Source: Zhihengliuella sp. ISTPL4 (GTDB lineage Bacteria > Actinomycetota > Actinomycetes > Actinomycetales > Microbacteriaceae). From it: DNA of 64,000 nt. The position numbers and the translations under genes are program-made. The stretch spans positions 682,001 through 746,000 of the forward strand of contig NZ_CP025422.1 of the NCBI RefSeq assembly GCF_002848265.1. Reading direction: 5' to 3'. Shown here in pieces: positions 55,486 to 63,198 of the stretch (positions are counted from its first letter, which is position 1; each line of letters begins with the position of its first letter). The notes under the pieces are model-generated. The model was given only the letters and a program-made list of their open reading frames with translations, ran no database searches and was not told the DNA's origin.

Positions 55486-56523
55486 ATGACCGACCCGACC
55501 ACCCGTACCGGAACCGTCCACCTGACCGATCGCACGCCGACGGTCAGCGGACCTGAGATGCTCGCGAGCCTGGTGCCGCCGCCGCAGTTCGACGACGCCA
55601 CGTTCGACAGCTACCGGGCGGACCCCGCCTACCCGTCGCAGGAGGAGGCGAAGCAGACGCTGCTGCGTTTCGCCGGACGCGGTGCTCCCGTCAAGCGGGG
55701 CGGTCTGTTCAGTCGGGCGAAGAAGGAGCCGGAACTGAAGCCCGGCGTCTACCTCGACGGCGGCTTCGGCGTGGGCAAGACCCATCTGCTCGCGTCGATC
55801 TACCACGCGATGCCCGCGCGACGGAAGTACTTCGGTTCGTTCATCGAGTACACCGCCCTCGTCGGCGCCCTCGGGTACAAGAACACCGTGGATCTCCTCA
55901 AGGGTGCCGATCTGCTCTGCATCGACGAGTTCGAGCTGGACGATCCGGGCGACACGATGGTCATGACCCGGCTGCTGGGAGAGCTCGTGCCGACCGGCAC
56001 CCGGCTCGCGGCGACCTCGAACACCCCGCCGAACGCGCTCGGCGAGGGGCGGTTCGCCGCGCAGGACTTCCTGCGCGAGATCCACGCGATGTCGGACAGC
56101 TTCCAGACCCTGCGCATCGACGGCGTCGACTTCCGGCAGCGGGCGATCGACGGCCACGCCGTCGCGCTGGAAGACGCGGCGTACGACGCGGCGGTCGAGG
56201 CGGCCGCGGCGGACGGCGCTGTGTCGGACGATGCGTTCGACGACCTCATCCGGCATCTCGCCCAGGTGCACCCCTCGCGCTACATCAGGCTCATCGACGG
56301 GCTGCACCGCGTGGGCCTCCGGGGCGTTCGGCAGCTCACGGATCAGTCGGAAGCCCTGCGCTTCGTGGCGTTCGTCGACCGGGTCTACGACGCGCAGATC
56401 CCGATCCTCGCCACGGGCCTCGGCCTCGACGCCGTGTTCTCCGACGAGATGCTCGCCGGCGGCTACCGCAAGAAGTACCTGCGCGCCATCTCCCGGCTCA
56501 ACGCGCTCACGCATTCTGCGTAA
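55486..56523 (+). CDS. zapE: ZapE/AFG1-like ATPase
   Basis: A 345-residue AAA ATPase related to the cell-division factor ZapE and mitochondrial AFG1. Walker A is GGFGVGKTH near residue 91, Walker [15 protein letters not shown] near 145-158, and a sensor-like [15 protein letters not shown] near 180. The final region has [11 protein letters not shown] is 5 bp before ATG 55486; GTG 55483 is just upstream. Divergent from sseA. Confidence 0.9.
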   Translation: MTDPTTRTGTVHLTDRTPTVSGPEMLASLVPPPQFDDATFDSYRADPAYPSQEEAKQTLLRFAGRGAPVKRGGLFSRAKKEPELKPGVYLDGGFGVGKTHLLASIYHAMPARRKYFGSFIEYTALVGALGYKNTVDLLKGADLLCIDEFELDDPGDTMVMTRLLGELVPTGTRLAATSNTPPNALGEGRFAAQDFLREIHAMSDSFQTLRIDGVDFRQRAIDGHAVALEDAAYDAAVEAAAADGAVSDDAFDDLIRHLAQVHPSRYIRLIDGLHRVGLRGVRQLTDQSEALRFVAFVDRVYDAQIPILATGLGLDAVFSDEMLAGGYRKKYLRAISRLNALTHSA

Positions 56524-56537
56524 GCCCGTAGTCCGGT

Positions 56538-56553
56538 GTAACGCGATGTTCAC
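56538..56553 (+). promoter_or_regulatory. Upstream partial GlnR half-site pair
   Basis: GTAAC, 6 bp, TTCAC at 56538-56553. It lies 31 bp (about three helical turns) upstream of the main box, in the same orientation, so could assist binding. Confidence 0.4.
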
Positions 56554-56568
56554 ACCCGGAGCGGTGCT

Positions 56569-56606
56569 GTAACAGCGAGGAAACAAACCTCACGCATGGG
56601 CGAAAT
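56569..56606 (+). promoter_or_regulatory. GlnR-type binding box upstream of amt
   Basis: GTAAC, 6 bp, GAAAC, 6 bp, CACGC (degenerate), 6 bp, GAAAT: the same 38-bp layout as the glnA box. It ends 10 bp before CACACT at 56617-56622, the same spacing as at glnA. The GGGCGAAATCGCCC hairpin at 56598-56611 overlaps its end. Confidence 0.82.
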
Positions 56607-56657
56607 CGCCCGTGGTCACACTGAAGCTCTCAATTACTTCGGATGTGAGGTTTTCCT

Positions 56658-57896
56658 ATGGATGCTCCCGGCAACATCTCGTGGGCGATCACCGCGACGG
56701 CACTGGTGCTGCTCATGACGCCCGGCGTCGCCTTCTTCTACGGCGGTCTCGTCAAGGCGAAGAGCGTCGTCAGCATGATGATGATGAGCTTCGGCTCGAT
56801 CGGACTCGTCGCCGTGCTGTGGATTCTCTTCGGCTTCTCCATGAGCGCCGTCGACAGCCCCACGGCCTTCGCGGGCAACCCGTTCGCGGACATCGGGCTG
56901 TCCAGCCTCGCCTCGGGTGAGGGCTCGAACGTCGCCCTGCTCAGCGTCGCGTACGGCGCCACCTTCGCGATCATCACCGTCGCCCTGATCTCCGGCGCGA
57001 TCGCCGATCGGGCGAAGTTCGGCAGCTGGCTGATCTTCGCCGGCGTCTTCGCCACGGTCGGCTACTTCCCGGTCGCGGCCTGGGTCTGGGGCGGCGGTTG
57101 GATCATGAACCTCGGCACGACCCTGTTCGGCGAGGACAGCGGCATCGGCGTGATCGACTATGCGGGCGGCACGGCCGTGCACATCAACGCGGGTGCCGCG
57201 GCGCTGGCCCTCGCCCTCGTGCTCGGCAAGCGCATCGGTTTCCAGAAGGGCATCCTGAAGCCGCACAACGTGCCGCTGACCCTCCTGGGTGCCGCGCTGC
57301 TGTGGTTCGGCTGGTTCGGCTTCAACGCCGGTGCGGAGTGGCTCGCCGAGGACATGGGCGGCGTGGGCCTCATCGGTCTGAACACGCTCGGTGCGACCGC
57401 GGCGGCGATCCTCGGCTGGATCCTCATCGAGCGCATCAAGGACGGCAAGCCCACCTCGGTCGGCGCTGCCTCCGGCGCGGTGGCGGGTCTCGTCGCGATC
57501 ACCCCGGCGTGCGCCAACCTCACCCCGGGCTGGTCGCTTCTGCTCGGCGCGGTGGCCGGCGTCGTCTGCGCTCTCGCCGTGGAACTGAAGTTCCGCCTGG
57601 GCTTCGACGACTCGCTCGACGTGGTCGGCATCCACCTCGTCGGCGGTCTCATCGGCACCGTGTACCTCGGCTTCTTCGCCACCGGCACCGGCCTGTTCGT
57701 CGGCGGCGACGCCCGCCAGCTCGCCGTCCAGGTGATCGCCGCCGCGGGCGTGCTGATCTACTCCTTCGTGGTGGCCTGGGTGATCGGCTTCGTGATCCAG
57801 AAGACGATCGGGTTCCGCATCACGAACGAGGACGAGATCGCCGGTGTCGACCAGGTCGTCCACGGCGAGGAGGGCTACGCTCTCGCGAACGCGTGA
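56658..57896 (+). CDS. amt: Ammonium transporter (Amt/MEP/Rh)
   Basis: A 412-residue ammonium channel with about eleven transmembrane helices, importing ammonia under nitrogen limitation. Visible features: the first helix with MTPGVAFFYGG near 20, FGFSMSA near 60, the pore histidine in DYAGGTAVHINAG near 165-177 and the second in VVGIHLVGG near 320. GAGG lies 7 bp before ATG 56658. It carries a GlnR box and has no adjacent glnK/glnD, which usually follow amt in other actinobacteria. Confidence 0.95.
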   Translation: MDAPGNISWAITATALVLLMTPGVAFFYGGLVKAKSVVSMMMMSFGSIGLVAVLWILFGFSMSAVDSPTAFAGNPFADIGLSSLASGEGSNVALLSVAYGATFAIITVALISGAIADRAKFGSWLIFAGVFATVGYFPVAAWVWGGGWIMNLGTTLFGEDSGIGVIDYAGGTAVHINAGAAALALALVLGKRIGFQKGILKPHNVPLTLLGAALLWFGWFGFNAGAEWLAEDMGGVGLIGLNTLGATAAAILGWILIERIKDGKPTSVGAASGAVAGLVAITPACANLTPGWSLLLGAVAGVVCALAVELKFRLGFDDSLDVVGIHLVGGLIGTVYLGFFATGTGLFVGGDARQLAVQVIAAAGVLIYSFVVAWVIGFVIQKTIGFRITNEDEIAGVDQVVHGEEGYALANA

Positions 57897-57903
57897 CGAC
57901 GGT

Positions 57904-57909
57904 TAGGGT
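57904..57909 (+). promoter_or_regulatory. Leaderless -10 (TAGGGT) of the PemK-like gene
   Basis: TAGGGT, 6 bp, GTG 57916. It overlaps nothing else and sits just after the amt stop. Confidence 0.5.
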
Positions 57910-57915
57910 GACCGT

Positions 57916-58509
57916 GTGGGCACGACCAGCAACGGCATCCTGAAGACACTCGCGGATCTCCTGCGTCGAGCAGTGAGCTCCCCCCGGGCGTCGCGGACCT
58001 CACCCGGTCCGCGACGCCCTGATGCGCGTCTGCGGACGGCCGAGGAGCGCGCGCGGCGGTCGGCATCGGATGCCGGCGTCGAGCCGGGACGCGCCCGCGG
58101 CACCGAGACCGTGCGGCTCGACGCCGGGCGCATGCCGGCCGTCCGCGTGTCCTATGCGCCGCAGCGGGACGGGGCCCCGGATGCGGGCGAGGTCGTCTGG
58201 ACCTGGGTGCCGTACGAGGAGAACGACGGCCGAGGCAAGGACCGACCGGTGCTGGTGATCGGACGGCAGTCCTCCGAACGGGTGTACGCGGTGCGGATGA
58301 CCAGCCGGCCGCACGACGGCGACCGCGACTACCTCTCGATCGGGAGCGGGGAGTGGGACGGGCAGGGCCGCGAGTCCTGGGTCGACATCGAACAGCTCTA
58401 CAGCGTCCACGAGCGTGGTCTCCGCCGGGAGGCAGCGGCCCTGGACCGTACCCGGTACGCCCGGGTCGCCGCGGCGCTCCAGCGGCGATACGGGTGGGCG
58501 CAGAGCTGA
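57916..58509 (+). CDS. PemK/MazF-like protein with long Arg-rich N-terminal extension
   Basis: A 197-residue protein. Residues 1-85 are basic and low-complexity; residues 90-197 match the PemK/MazF ribonuclease fold (GEVVWTWVPYEEN near 91, KDRPVLVIGR near 108, TSRPH near 124). No antitoxin-sized gene precedes it (amt ends 19 bp upstream) and none follows. Such lone, extended copies are common in actinobacteria and may not be toxins; the MazF acid/base residues cannot be confirmed by eye. Start set by the TAGGGT hexamer. Confidence 0.72.
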   Translation: MGTTSNGILKTLADLLRRAVSSPRASRTSPGPRRPDARLRTAEERARRSASDAGVEPGRARGTETVRLDAGRMPAVRVSYAPQRDGAPDAGEVVWTWVPYEENDGRGKDRPVLVIGRQSSERVYAVRMTSRPHDGDRDYLSIGSGEWDGQGRESWVDIEQLYSVHERGLRREAAALDRTRYARVAAALQRRYGWAQS

Positions 58510-58592
58510 GGCGGATGCCGCGTTCCCATCCGATGGGGGCAGGGCTCCGAACCTTGTCATGAGTCGCCGCCGGCGGCACCCAAGGAGGAATC

Positions 58593-58979
58593 ATGCGTTT
58601 CATCCCGACCAAGGTCCATGGAGTTCTCGACTACGTCGTCGGAATCGCTCTGATCGCCGCGCCCTGGCTCTTCGGCTTCGCCGGCGTGGGCGGAGCCCCC
58701 GTCGTCATCCCGATCGTCCTCGGCGTCGGCCTCATCGTCTACAGCCTCTTCACGAAGTACGAGTGGGGTCCGTTCGGTCTGATCCCCATGCCCGTGCACC
58801 TCGTCTTCGACATCGTCGCGAGCCTCTTCCTCGCCCTGTCGCCGTGGCTGTTCGGCTTCGCGGACGAGGCGCTGAACGTCTGGCTCCCGCACGTCGTCGT
58901 CGGTGCCGCCGTCATCGTCGTCGTGCTGTTCTCCCAGCCGCAGCCGCAGAGCACCCGCGGACGCCCCGCGATTGCCTGA
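58593..58979 (+). CDS. SPW repeat small membrane protein
   Basis: A 128-residue protein with four hydrophobic segments in two repeats, each with the SPW-type turn (APWLFGF near 22 and SPWLFGF near 82), the PF03779 signature. Function unknown; often linked to stress or cell-envelope genes. AAGGAGG lies 4-5 bp before ATG 58593, one of the strongest ribosome sites in the window. Confidence 0.87.
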   Translation: MRFIPTKVHGVLDYVVGIALIAAPWLFGFAGVGGAPVVIPIVLGVGLIVYSLFTKYEWGPFGLIPMPVHLVFDIVASLFLALSPWLFGFADEALNVWLPHVVVGAAVIVVVLFSQPQPQSTRGRPAIA

Positions 58980-58988
58980 CGCCGGACA

Positions 58989-59030
58989 CGACGAGGGGCG
59001 ACCGGATGGTGATCCGGTCGCCCCTCGTCG
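58989..59030. terminator. Perfect 19-bp terminator hairpin
   Basis: 58989-59007 pairs with 59012-59030, 4-base loop, between the SPW gene and the convergent small gene. Confidence 0.7.
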
Positions 59031-59040
59031 TCCCCGTGGA

Positions 59041-59214
59041 TCACTCCTCGGCGTCGGCGTCCGTTTGATGCTCCTGCTGCTGCTCGGTGTCGACCTGGGC
59101 GGGAGGCAGATCCTGGAGGAACTGGCGGTCGCTGTTCGGGTCGCCGCTCCCGTCTCCGGCGAGCGGATCCTGCGCGCTGACGTCGTCGGCGGGGATGTTC
59201 TCTCGTCCGTTCAT
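59041..59214 (-). CDS. Small acidic protein, unknown
   Basis: A 57-residue strongly acidic, Gln-rich protein, probably disordered, with no family I recognise. ATG 59214 has AGAGGA about 6 bp upstream and the frame ends just inside the SPW terminator, both mild support for a real gene. Similar small acidic proteins with NGREN-like starts occur in this group, but I cannot confirm it. Confidence 0.45.
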   Translation of the reverse strand: MNGRENIPADDVSAQDPLAGDGSGDPNSDRQFLQDLPPAQVDTEQQQEHQTDADAEE

Positions 59215-59326
59215 GTCCGGTCCTCTCACGCGGGGCGCCGGGTGCGCCCGTTCACACGGCAGTCTGCCTGCCGTCGGTGCGGAGCGGGATCCCCTGGTGC
59301 GATCCTGTGCGCAGTGATAGGTGTGT

Positions 59327-59752
59327 TCACCCTCGGAGCGCATCGCTGAGCCAGCGCGCATACTGATGCCAGGGGTCGCCATCCTGCTGCAGCACCGCGA
59401 TGTGGGCGCGGATCTCGGGGGTCAGCGTGAACCACTCACCGCCTTCGCGGGCGGAGGCGAACTCGCGGTGCCGCTGCTGTTCCCGCACGCGGTCGCCCCG
59501 TTCGAAGGCGAGGAGTTCGTCGTGGCGGATGCTCGCGAGGCGGCGCCGCGGCTGCCGGCTCGTGCCGATCTTCACTCTCCGGTCATAGCGGAGGTAGTAG
59601 ACGACGTCGATCCGCGGGAACGGGAGGTCGGGGTCGGGAGAGTCCCCGAAGCGCCAGCCGCAGAGCGCGCAGTGCCAGGCGTCGTCCGCTCGCGTCCCGG
59701 AGAGGCTCCCGCAGAGGGAGCAGGGTCCGGGGAGAAGACGGGGTTTCGGCAC
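59327..59752 (-). CDS. GIY-YIG-type (MUG113/T5orf172) protein with N-terminal zinc ribbon
   Basis: A 141-residue protein. The first 35 residues hold two CxxC pairs (CSLC near 11, CALC near 28), a likely zinc ribbon. Residues 48-105 match the GIY-YIG-like MUG113 fold: VVYYLRYDRRVKIGTS, an Arg-rich helix and the FASAREGGEWF segment, with the glutamate that would bind metal. Homologues are annotated as phage-like DNA-binding or nuclease proteins. GTG 59752 is set by TAGGCT 6 bp upstream. Unlinked to any mobile element here. Confidence 0.75.
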   Translation of the reverse strand: MPKPRLLPGPCSLCGSLSGTRADDAWHCALCGWRFGDSPDPDLPFPRIDVVYYLRYDRRVKIGTSRQPRRRLASIRHDELLAFERGDRVREQQRHREFASAREGGEWFTLTPEIRAHIAVLQQDGDPWHQYARWLSDALRG

Positions 59753-59758
59753 CGGAGC

Positions 59759-59764
59759 AGCCTA
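59759..59764 (-). promoter_or_regulatory. Leaderless -10 (TAGGCT) of the GIY-YIG gene
   Basis: TAGGCT on the minus strand, 6 bp before GTG 59752. Confidence 0.55.
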
Positions 59765-59843
59765 CGTCCGCCCCCGGACATCGGCCGCACCTGCCAGCAC
59801 CCGACGCTTCTGTCAACCACTGCCGCCGGGCATCGTCCCTTGC

Positions 59844-59849
59844 CAGACT
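59844..59849 (+). promoter_or_regulatory. -10-like CAGACT of the LLM flavoprotein gene
   Basis: CAGACT then 6 bp to ATG 59856. Confidence 0.4.
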
Positions 59850-59855
59850 CGGCCT

Positions 59856-60821
59856 ATGGTCTTCATCGGTTTCCACGCCTCCCACGAGCAGATCCCGCCG
59901 AGCGCCCTCTTGGAGGCGGTCATCAGTGCGGAGTGGGCCGGCTTCGACGGAGCCATGTGCTCCGATCACCTCGCCCCGTGGCTGCCTGAACAGGGGGAGT
60001 CCGGGTTCGCGTTCAGCTGGATCGCCGCGGCGCTGGCGCGCACCCGCTTCCCGATCGGCATGGTCAACGCCCCGGGGCAGCGCTACCATCCGGCTGTCGT
60101 CGCCCAGGCCTTCGGGACCCTGGAGGAGATGTTCCCCGGGCGATTCTGGGCGGCTCTCGGTAGCGGCGAGGCCATGAACGAGCATGTGACCGGCGACCCG
60201 TGGCCGGCGAAAGACGTCCGCAACGCCCGGCTGCGGGAGAGTGTGGATGTCATCCGTCGGCTGCTGGCCGGCGAGGAGGTCGACCACGACGGGCTGATCC
60301 GGGTGCATCAGGCCCGTGTCTGGAGCCGTCCGACGCAGCCCCCGCCGCTCTTCGCGACGGCCGTGAGTCCGGAGACCGCCGAGTGGGCTGCCGGGTGGGC
60401 GGATGGGCTGGCGACCGTGGCCCAGGAGCCGTCGGTGCTCCGGCGCGTCGTGGAGGCCTACCGCTCGGCCGGGGGAACGGGGCCCTGCATCCTGCAGACG
60501 CACGTGAGCTGGGGTGCCAGCGATGCGGAGGCGTTCGCGATCGCGAAGGAGCAGTGGCGGCAGGGCATCGTGACGCCTCCGCTCGCGTGGAACATCGAAC
60601 AGCCGGAGGATTTCGATGCCGCCGTCGGCGAGGTCGATGAGACGGCACTCCGGGCCGTCGTCGTCGTCGATCATGACGCCCGGTCGCTCGCCGGTCGGGT
60701 GGCGGAGCTCGTGGACATCGGGTTCGACCGCGTCTATCTGCATCACGTCGGACGGGAGCAGACCGGGTTCCTGAAAGCGGCGGCGTCCGAGATCCTGCCC
60801 GCGATGAGGGAGCTCGTATGA
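59856..60821 (+). CDS. LLM-class flavin-dependent oxidoreductase (TIGR03885-like)
   Basis: A 321-residue luciferase-like monooxygenase fold. Visible: an early GFHASHEQIPP, the AEWAGFDGAMCSDHLAPW segment near 25-42, ALGSGEAMNEHV near 98, and QTHVSWG near 213. It resembles the family of 'non-F420 flavinoid' LLM proteins found beside trehalose-synthase-like genes. The next gene overlaps its stop by ATGA (60818-60821), so it is co-expressed with that amylase-type enzyme. Substrate and whether it uses FMN or F420 are unknown. Confidence 0.82.
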   Translation: MVFIGFHASHEQIPPSALLEAVISAEWAGFDGAMCSDHLAPWLPEQGESGFAFSWIAAALARTRFPIGMVNAPGQRYHPAVVAQAFGTLEEMFPGRFWAALGSGEAMNEHVTGDPWPAKDVRNARLRESVDVIRRLLAGEEVDHDGLIRVHQARVWSRPTQPPPLFATAVSPETAEWAAGWADGLATVAQEPSVLRRVVEAYRSAGGTGPCILQTHVSWGASDAEAFAIAKEQWRQGIVTPPLAWNIEQPEDFDAAVGEVDETALRAVVVVDHDARSLAGRVAELVDIGFDRVYLHHVGREQTGFLKAAASEILPAMRELV

Positions 60822-62479
60822 AGATCACCGACACGAGCGACCTCTGGTGGAAGACAGCCGTCGTCTACTGCCTCGACGTGGAGACCTTCCTCGATGCGGA
60901 CGGCGATGGCGTCGGCGACCTCCGAGGTCTCGCACAGCGGATCGACTACCTGTCGCAGCTCGGCGTGACGTGCCTGTGGCTCATGCCGTTCTACCCGTCG
61001 CCGGACCTCGACGACGGGTATGACGTCAGTGACTTCTACGGCGTCGATCCCCGCCTGGGCACTCACGGCGACCTCGTCGAGGTGATCCGGACGGCCCGCG
61101 ATCGCGGCATGCGCGTCATCGTCGATCTCGTCGTCAACCACACCTCCGATCGTCATCCGTGGTTCCGTGCCGCGCTCCGCAGCGTGGACTCGCCCTACCG
61201 CGACTACTACGTCTGGCGGGACGATCCGCCGCCGAAAGGCCAGAAGAACACGGTGTTCCCCGGTCAGGCCGATGGCATCTGGACCAAGGACGAGAAGTCG
61301 GGGCAGTGGTACCAACACAGTTTCTACGAGCATCAGCCCGACCTGAACATCGCCAACCCCGTCGTCCGGGACGAGCTCGCGAAGGTGATCGGTTTCTGGC
61401 TGCAGCTCGGCATCTCGGGTTTCCGGGTCGATGCGGTGCCCTTCCTCCTCGAGATCCCGAAGACGGCTGATCTGGCCGACCCGCACGAGCTGCTCCGCGA
61501 CATGCGGCGCTTCCTGCAGCGCCGCTCCAGCGAGGCGATCCTCCTCGGAGAGGTCAACCTGCCGTATGAGGAGCAGCGGGCGTACTTCGGCGGCGCGGAC
61601 GGCGATGAACTCACGATGCAGTTCGACTTCGTCGGGATGCAGTCGCTGTATCTGTCGCTCGCGCGTCGTGATCCCGCGCCGCTCGTCGCCGCGCTCACCG
61701 CTCGCCCTGCCCTGGGCCCCGAAGTGCAGTGGGCGAACTTCCTCCGCAACCACGACGAGCTCACCCTCGACAAGCTCTCCGACGCCGAGCGGCAGGAGGT
61801 GTTCGACGCCTTCGCCCCCGACGAGCGGCAGCGGGTGTTCGGGCGCGGGATCACCCGACGGCTACCGCCGATGCTGGAGGGCGACCCCCGGCGGGTCCGG
61901 ATGGCGTACAGCCTGCTCTTCACCCTGCCGGGCACGCCCGTGCTCTTCTACGGCGAGGAGATCGGCATGGGCGAGAACATCGCCATCGAGGGGCGGCAGG
62001 CCGTACGGACGCCGATGCAGTGGTCGGCGGACCGCAACGGCGGGTTCTCCGACGCCCGCCCCTCGCGTCTGGTGGCGCCGCTTCCCACGGACGGTTACGC
62101 GCCGGCGCACGTGAACGCGGCCGCGCAGCTCGAGGACCGGGGATCATTGCTGCACTTCATCCGCGACCTGACCGCGCGCTACCGGGTGTCTCCCGAGCTC
62201 GGGTGGGGCACGTTCACGGTGATCGCGCAGCCGGAGGAAGCCCTGCTCGTGCATTCGCTGGAGGCCGATGTCGGACGGACCATCGCCCTCCACAACTTTG
62301 CCGAACGGCCCGCGACGACTCGCTTCCGACTGGAGGAGCCGGCGGGGACGACGCTCGTGGATCTCCTCGACGCGCAGCGCGTTCCCCTCGCCGACGACGG
62401 CCTGGTGGAACTGGAGCTCCCGGCCTACGGCTACCGCTGGTTGCGCGTCTCCCGGCCGGGGGACGGCAGGATTCTCTGA
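60818..62479 (+). CDS. GH13 alpha-amylase family, trehalose-synthase-like glucosyltransferase
   Basis: A 553-residue GH13 enzyme of the trehalose-synthase (maltose glucosylmutase) type. The catalytic triad is visible: nucleophile Asp in GFRVDAVPF near 206, acid Glu in LLGEVN near 247 and Asp in RNHDEL near 310; the early DLWWKTAVVYCLDVETFLDADGDGVGDLRG is typical of TreS-like proteins. It has a C-terminal beta domain and lacks the maltokinase fusion seen in some actinobacteria. Coupled to the LLM flavoprotein. May serve trehalose, glycogen or osmolyte metabolism. Confidence 0.84.
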   Translation: MKITDTSDLWWKTAVVYCLDVETFLDADGDGVGDLRGLAQRIDYLSQLGVTCLWLMPFYPSPDLDDGYDVSDFYGVDPRLGTHGDLVEVIRTARDRGMRVIVDLVVNHTSDRHPWFRAALRSVDSPYRDYYVWRDDPPPKGQKNTVFPGQADGIWTKDEKSGQWYQHSFYEHQPDLNIANPVVRDELAKVIGFWLQLGISGFRVDAVPFLLEIPKTADLADPHELLRDMRRFLQRRSSEAILLGEVNLPYEEQRAYFGGADGDELTMQFDFVGMQSLYLSLARRDPAPLVAALTARPALGPEVQWANFLRNHDELTLDKLSDAERQEVFDAFAPDERQRVFGRGITRRLPPMLEGDPRRVRMAYSLLFTLPGTPVLFYGEEIGMGENIAIEGRQAVRTPMQWSADRNGGFSDARPSRLVAPLPTDGYAPAHVNAAAQLEDRGSLLHFIRDLTARYRVSPELGWGTFTVIAQPEEALLVHSLEADVGRTIALHNFAERPATTRFRLEEPAGTTLVDLLDAQRVPLADDGLVELELPAYGYRWLRVSRPGDGRIL

Positions 62480-62491
62480 CCGCACGGAAAA

Positions 62492-62525
62492 CGCCGAAGG
62501 CCCCGGATGTCCGGGGCCTTCGGCG
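62492..62525. terminator. Bidirectional terminator between trehalose-synthase-like gene and tRNA-Val
   Basis: 62492-62506 pairs with 62511-62525 (15 bp perfect, 4-base loop). On the minus strand it is followed by GTTTTCC, so it ends the tRNA-Val transcript. Confidence 0.75.
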
Positions 62526-62533
62526 GGAGTCGG

Positions 62534-62606
62534 TGGGCGATACCGGACTCGAACCGATGACCTCTTCCGTGTGAAGGAAGCGCGCTACCAACTGCGCCAA
62601 TCGCCC
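62534..62606 (-). tRNA. tRNA-Val (anticodon CAC)
   Basis: A 73-base cloverleaf on the minus strand: acceptor GGGCGAT pairs with ATCGCCC, anticodon stem CTTCC/GGAAG with loop TTCACAC (CAC), T arm with TTCGAGT, discriminator A. CCA is not encoded. A minus-strand TAGTAT at 62635-62630 is a likely -10. Confidence 0.95.
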
Positions 62607-62695
62607 ATACCCGTGGGGTACGTCAACCGATACTACCCGACCGGCGGACGCCTCGATGACCAGTCCGGGAGACACGCGCGAGATTCGCCACGGGT

Positions 62696-62724
62696 TTGGC
62701 GGAGCGCGGATCATCGGCTAATGT
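62696..62724 (+). promoter_or_regulatory. Promoter of the tRNA-Gly gene
   Basis: TTGGCG (62696-62701), 17 bp, TAATGT (62719-62724), about 27 bp of leader before tRNA-Gly. One of the best sigma-70-type matches in the window; it may drive the three plus-strand tRNAs. Confidence 0.65.
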
Positions 62725-62757
62725 TTCATAAGTACCCGGGACAACCGGGAACGAAAT

Positions 62758-62830
62758 GCGGATGTAGCGCAGTTGGTAGCGCACAACCTTGCCAAGGTTG
62801 GGGTCGCGAGTTCGAGTCTCGTCATCCGCT
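62758..62830 (+). tRNA. tRNA-Gly (anticodon GCC)
   Basis: A 73-base cloverleaf: acceptor GCGGATG with CATCCGC, anticodon stem CAACC/GGTTG with loop TTGCCAA (GCC), T loop TTCGAGT, discriminator T. CCA not encoded. Confidence 0.95.
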
Positions 62831-62882
62831 CGAGTGCAGTAGGTCTTCTCGAAGATCGGCGGCACGTGGGGTCAATCCACAC

Positions 62883-62953
62883 GGTGGCGTGGCCGAGCGG
62901 CTAGGCACCGGCCTGCAAAGCCGTTTACACGGGTTCGAATCCCGTCGCCACCT
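62883..62953 (+). tRNA. tRNA-Cys (anticodon GCA)
   Basis: A 71-base cloverleaf: acceptor GGTGGCG with CGCCACC, anticodon loop CTGCAAA (GCA), T loop TTCGAAT, discriminator T as required for cysteine. CCA not encoded. Confidence 0.95.
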
Positions 62954-62980
62954 CACGGGAAAACTGAATAGCCCCAACGG

Positions 62981-63052
62981 GCGCGATTGGCGCAGCGGTA
63001 GCGCGCTTCCCTGACACGGAAGAGGTCACTGGTTCGATCCCAGTATCGCGCA
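62981..63052 (+). tRNA. tRNA-Val (anticodon GAC)
   Basis: A 72-base cloverleaf: acceptor GCGCGAT with ATCGCGC, anticodon stem CTTCC/GGAAG with loop CTGACAC (GAC), T loop TTCGATC, discriminator A at 63052. CCA follows in the DNA at 63053-63055, unlike the other three tRNAs here. Confidence 0.95.
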
Positions 63053-63060
63053 CCACGAAA

Positions 63061-63084
63061 CCCCCGGATTTCCGGGGGTTTTTT
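63061..63084 (+). terminator. Intrinsic terminator after tRNA-Val(GAC)
   Basis: Stem CCCCCGGA/TCCGGGGG (63061-63068 with 63071-63078) followed by six T (63079-63084), the only classical U-tract terminator in the window. Confidence 0.9.
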
Positions 63085-63143
63085 GCTGCCTCCGCAGCCT
63101 TCCTCCCGCCGAGTGCCTCTGCGGCCACTCGCACCGATCCGAT

Positions 63144-63159
63144 TCGAAGGTGTGTTCGA
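63144..63159. promoter_or_regulatory. Probable LexA (SOS) box
   Basis: TCGAAG, 4 bp (GTGT), GTTCGA: one mismatch from the actinobacterial LexA consensus TCGAAC-N4-GTTCGA. TATCCT at 63167-63172 is a likely -10, so the box covers the -35 and spacer, as expected for repression of the gene at 63199. Confidence 0.65.
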
Positions 63160-63198
63160 ATATCGGTATCCTGGACGTGGCCGGAGGAAGGAGCCGGT

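Noticed and set aside
62480..63198. tRNA group as an integration hotspot with an element
   Set aside because: No integrase, no repeated tRNA 3' end and no attachment-like direct repeat within the window.
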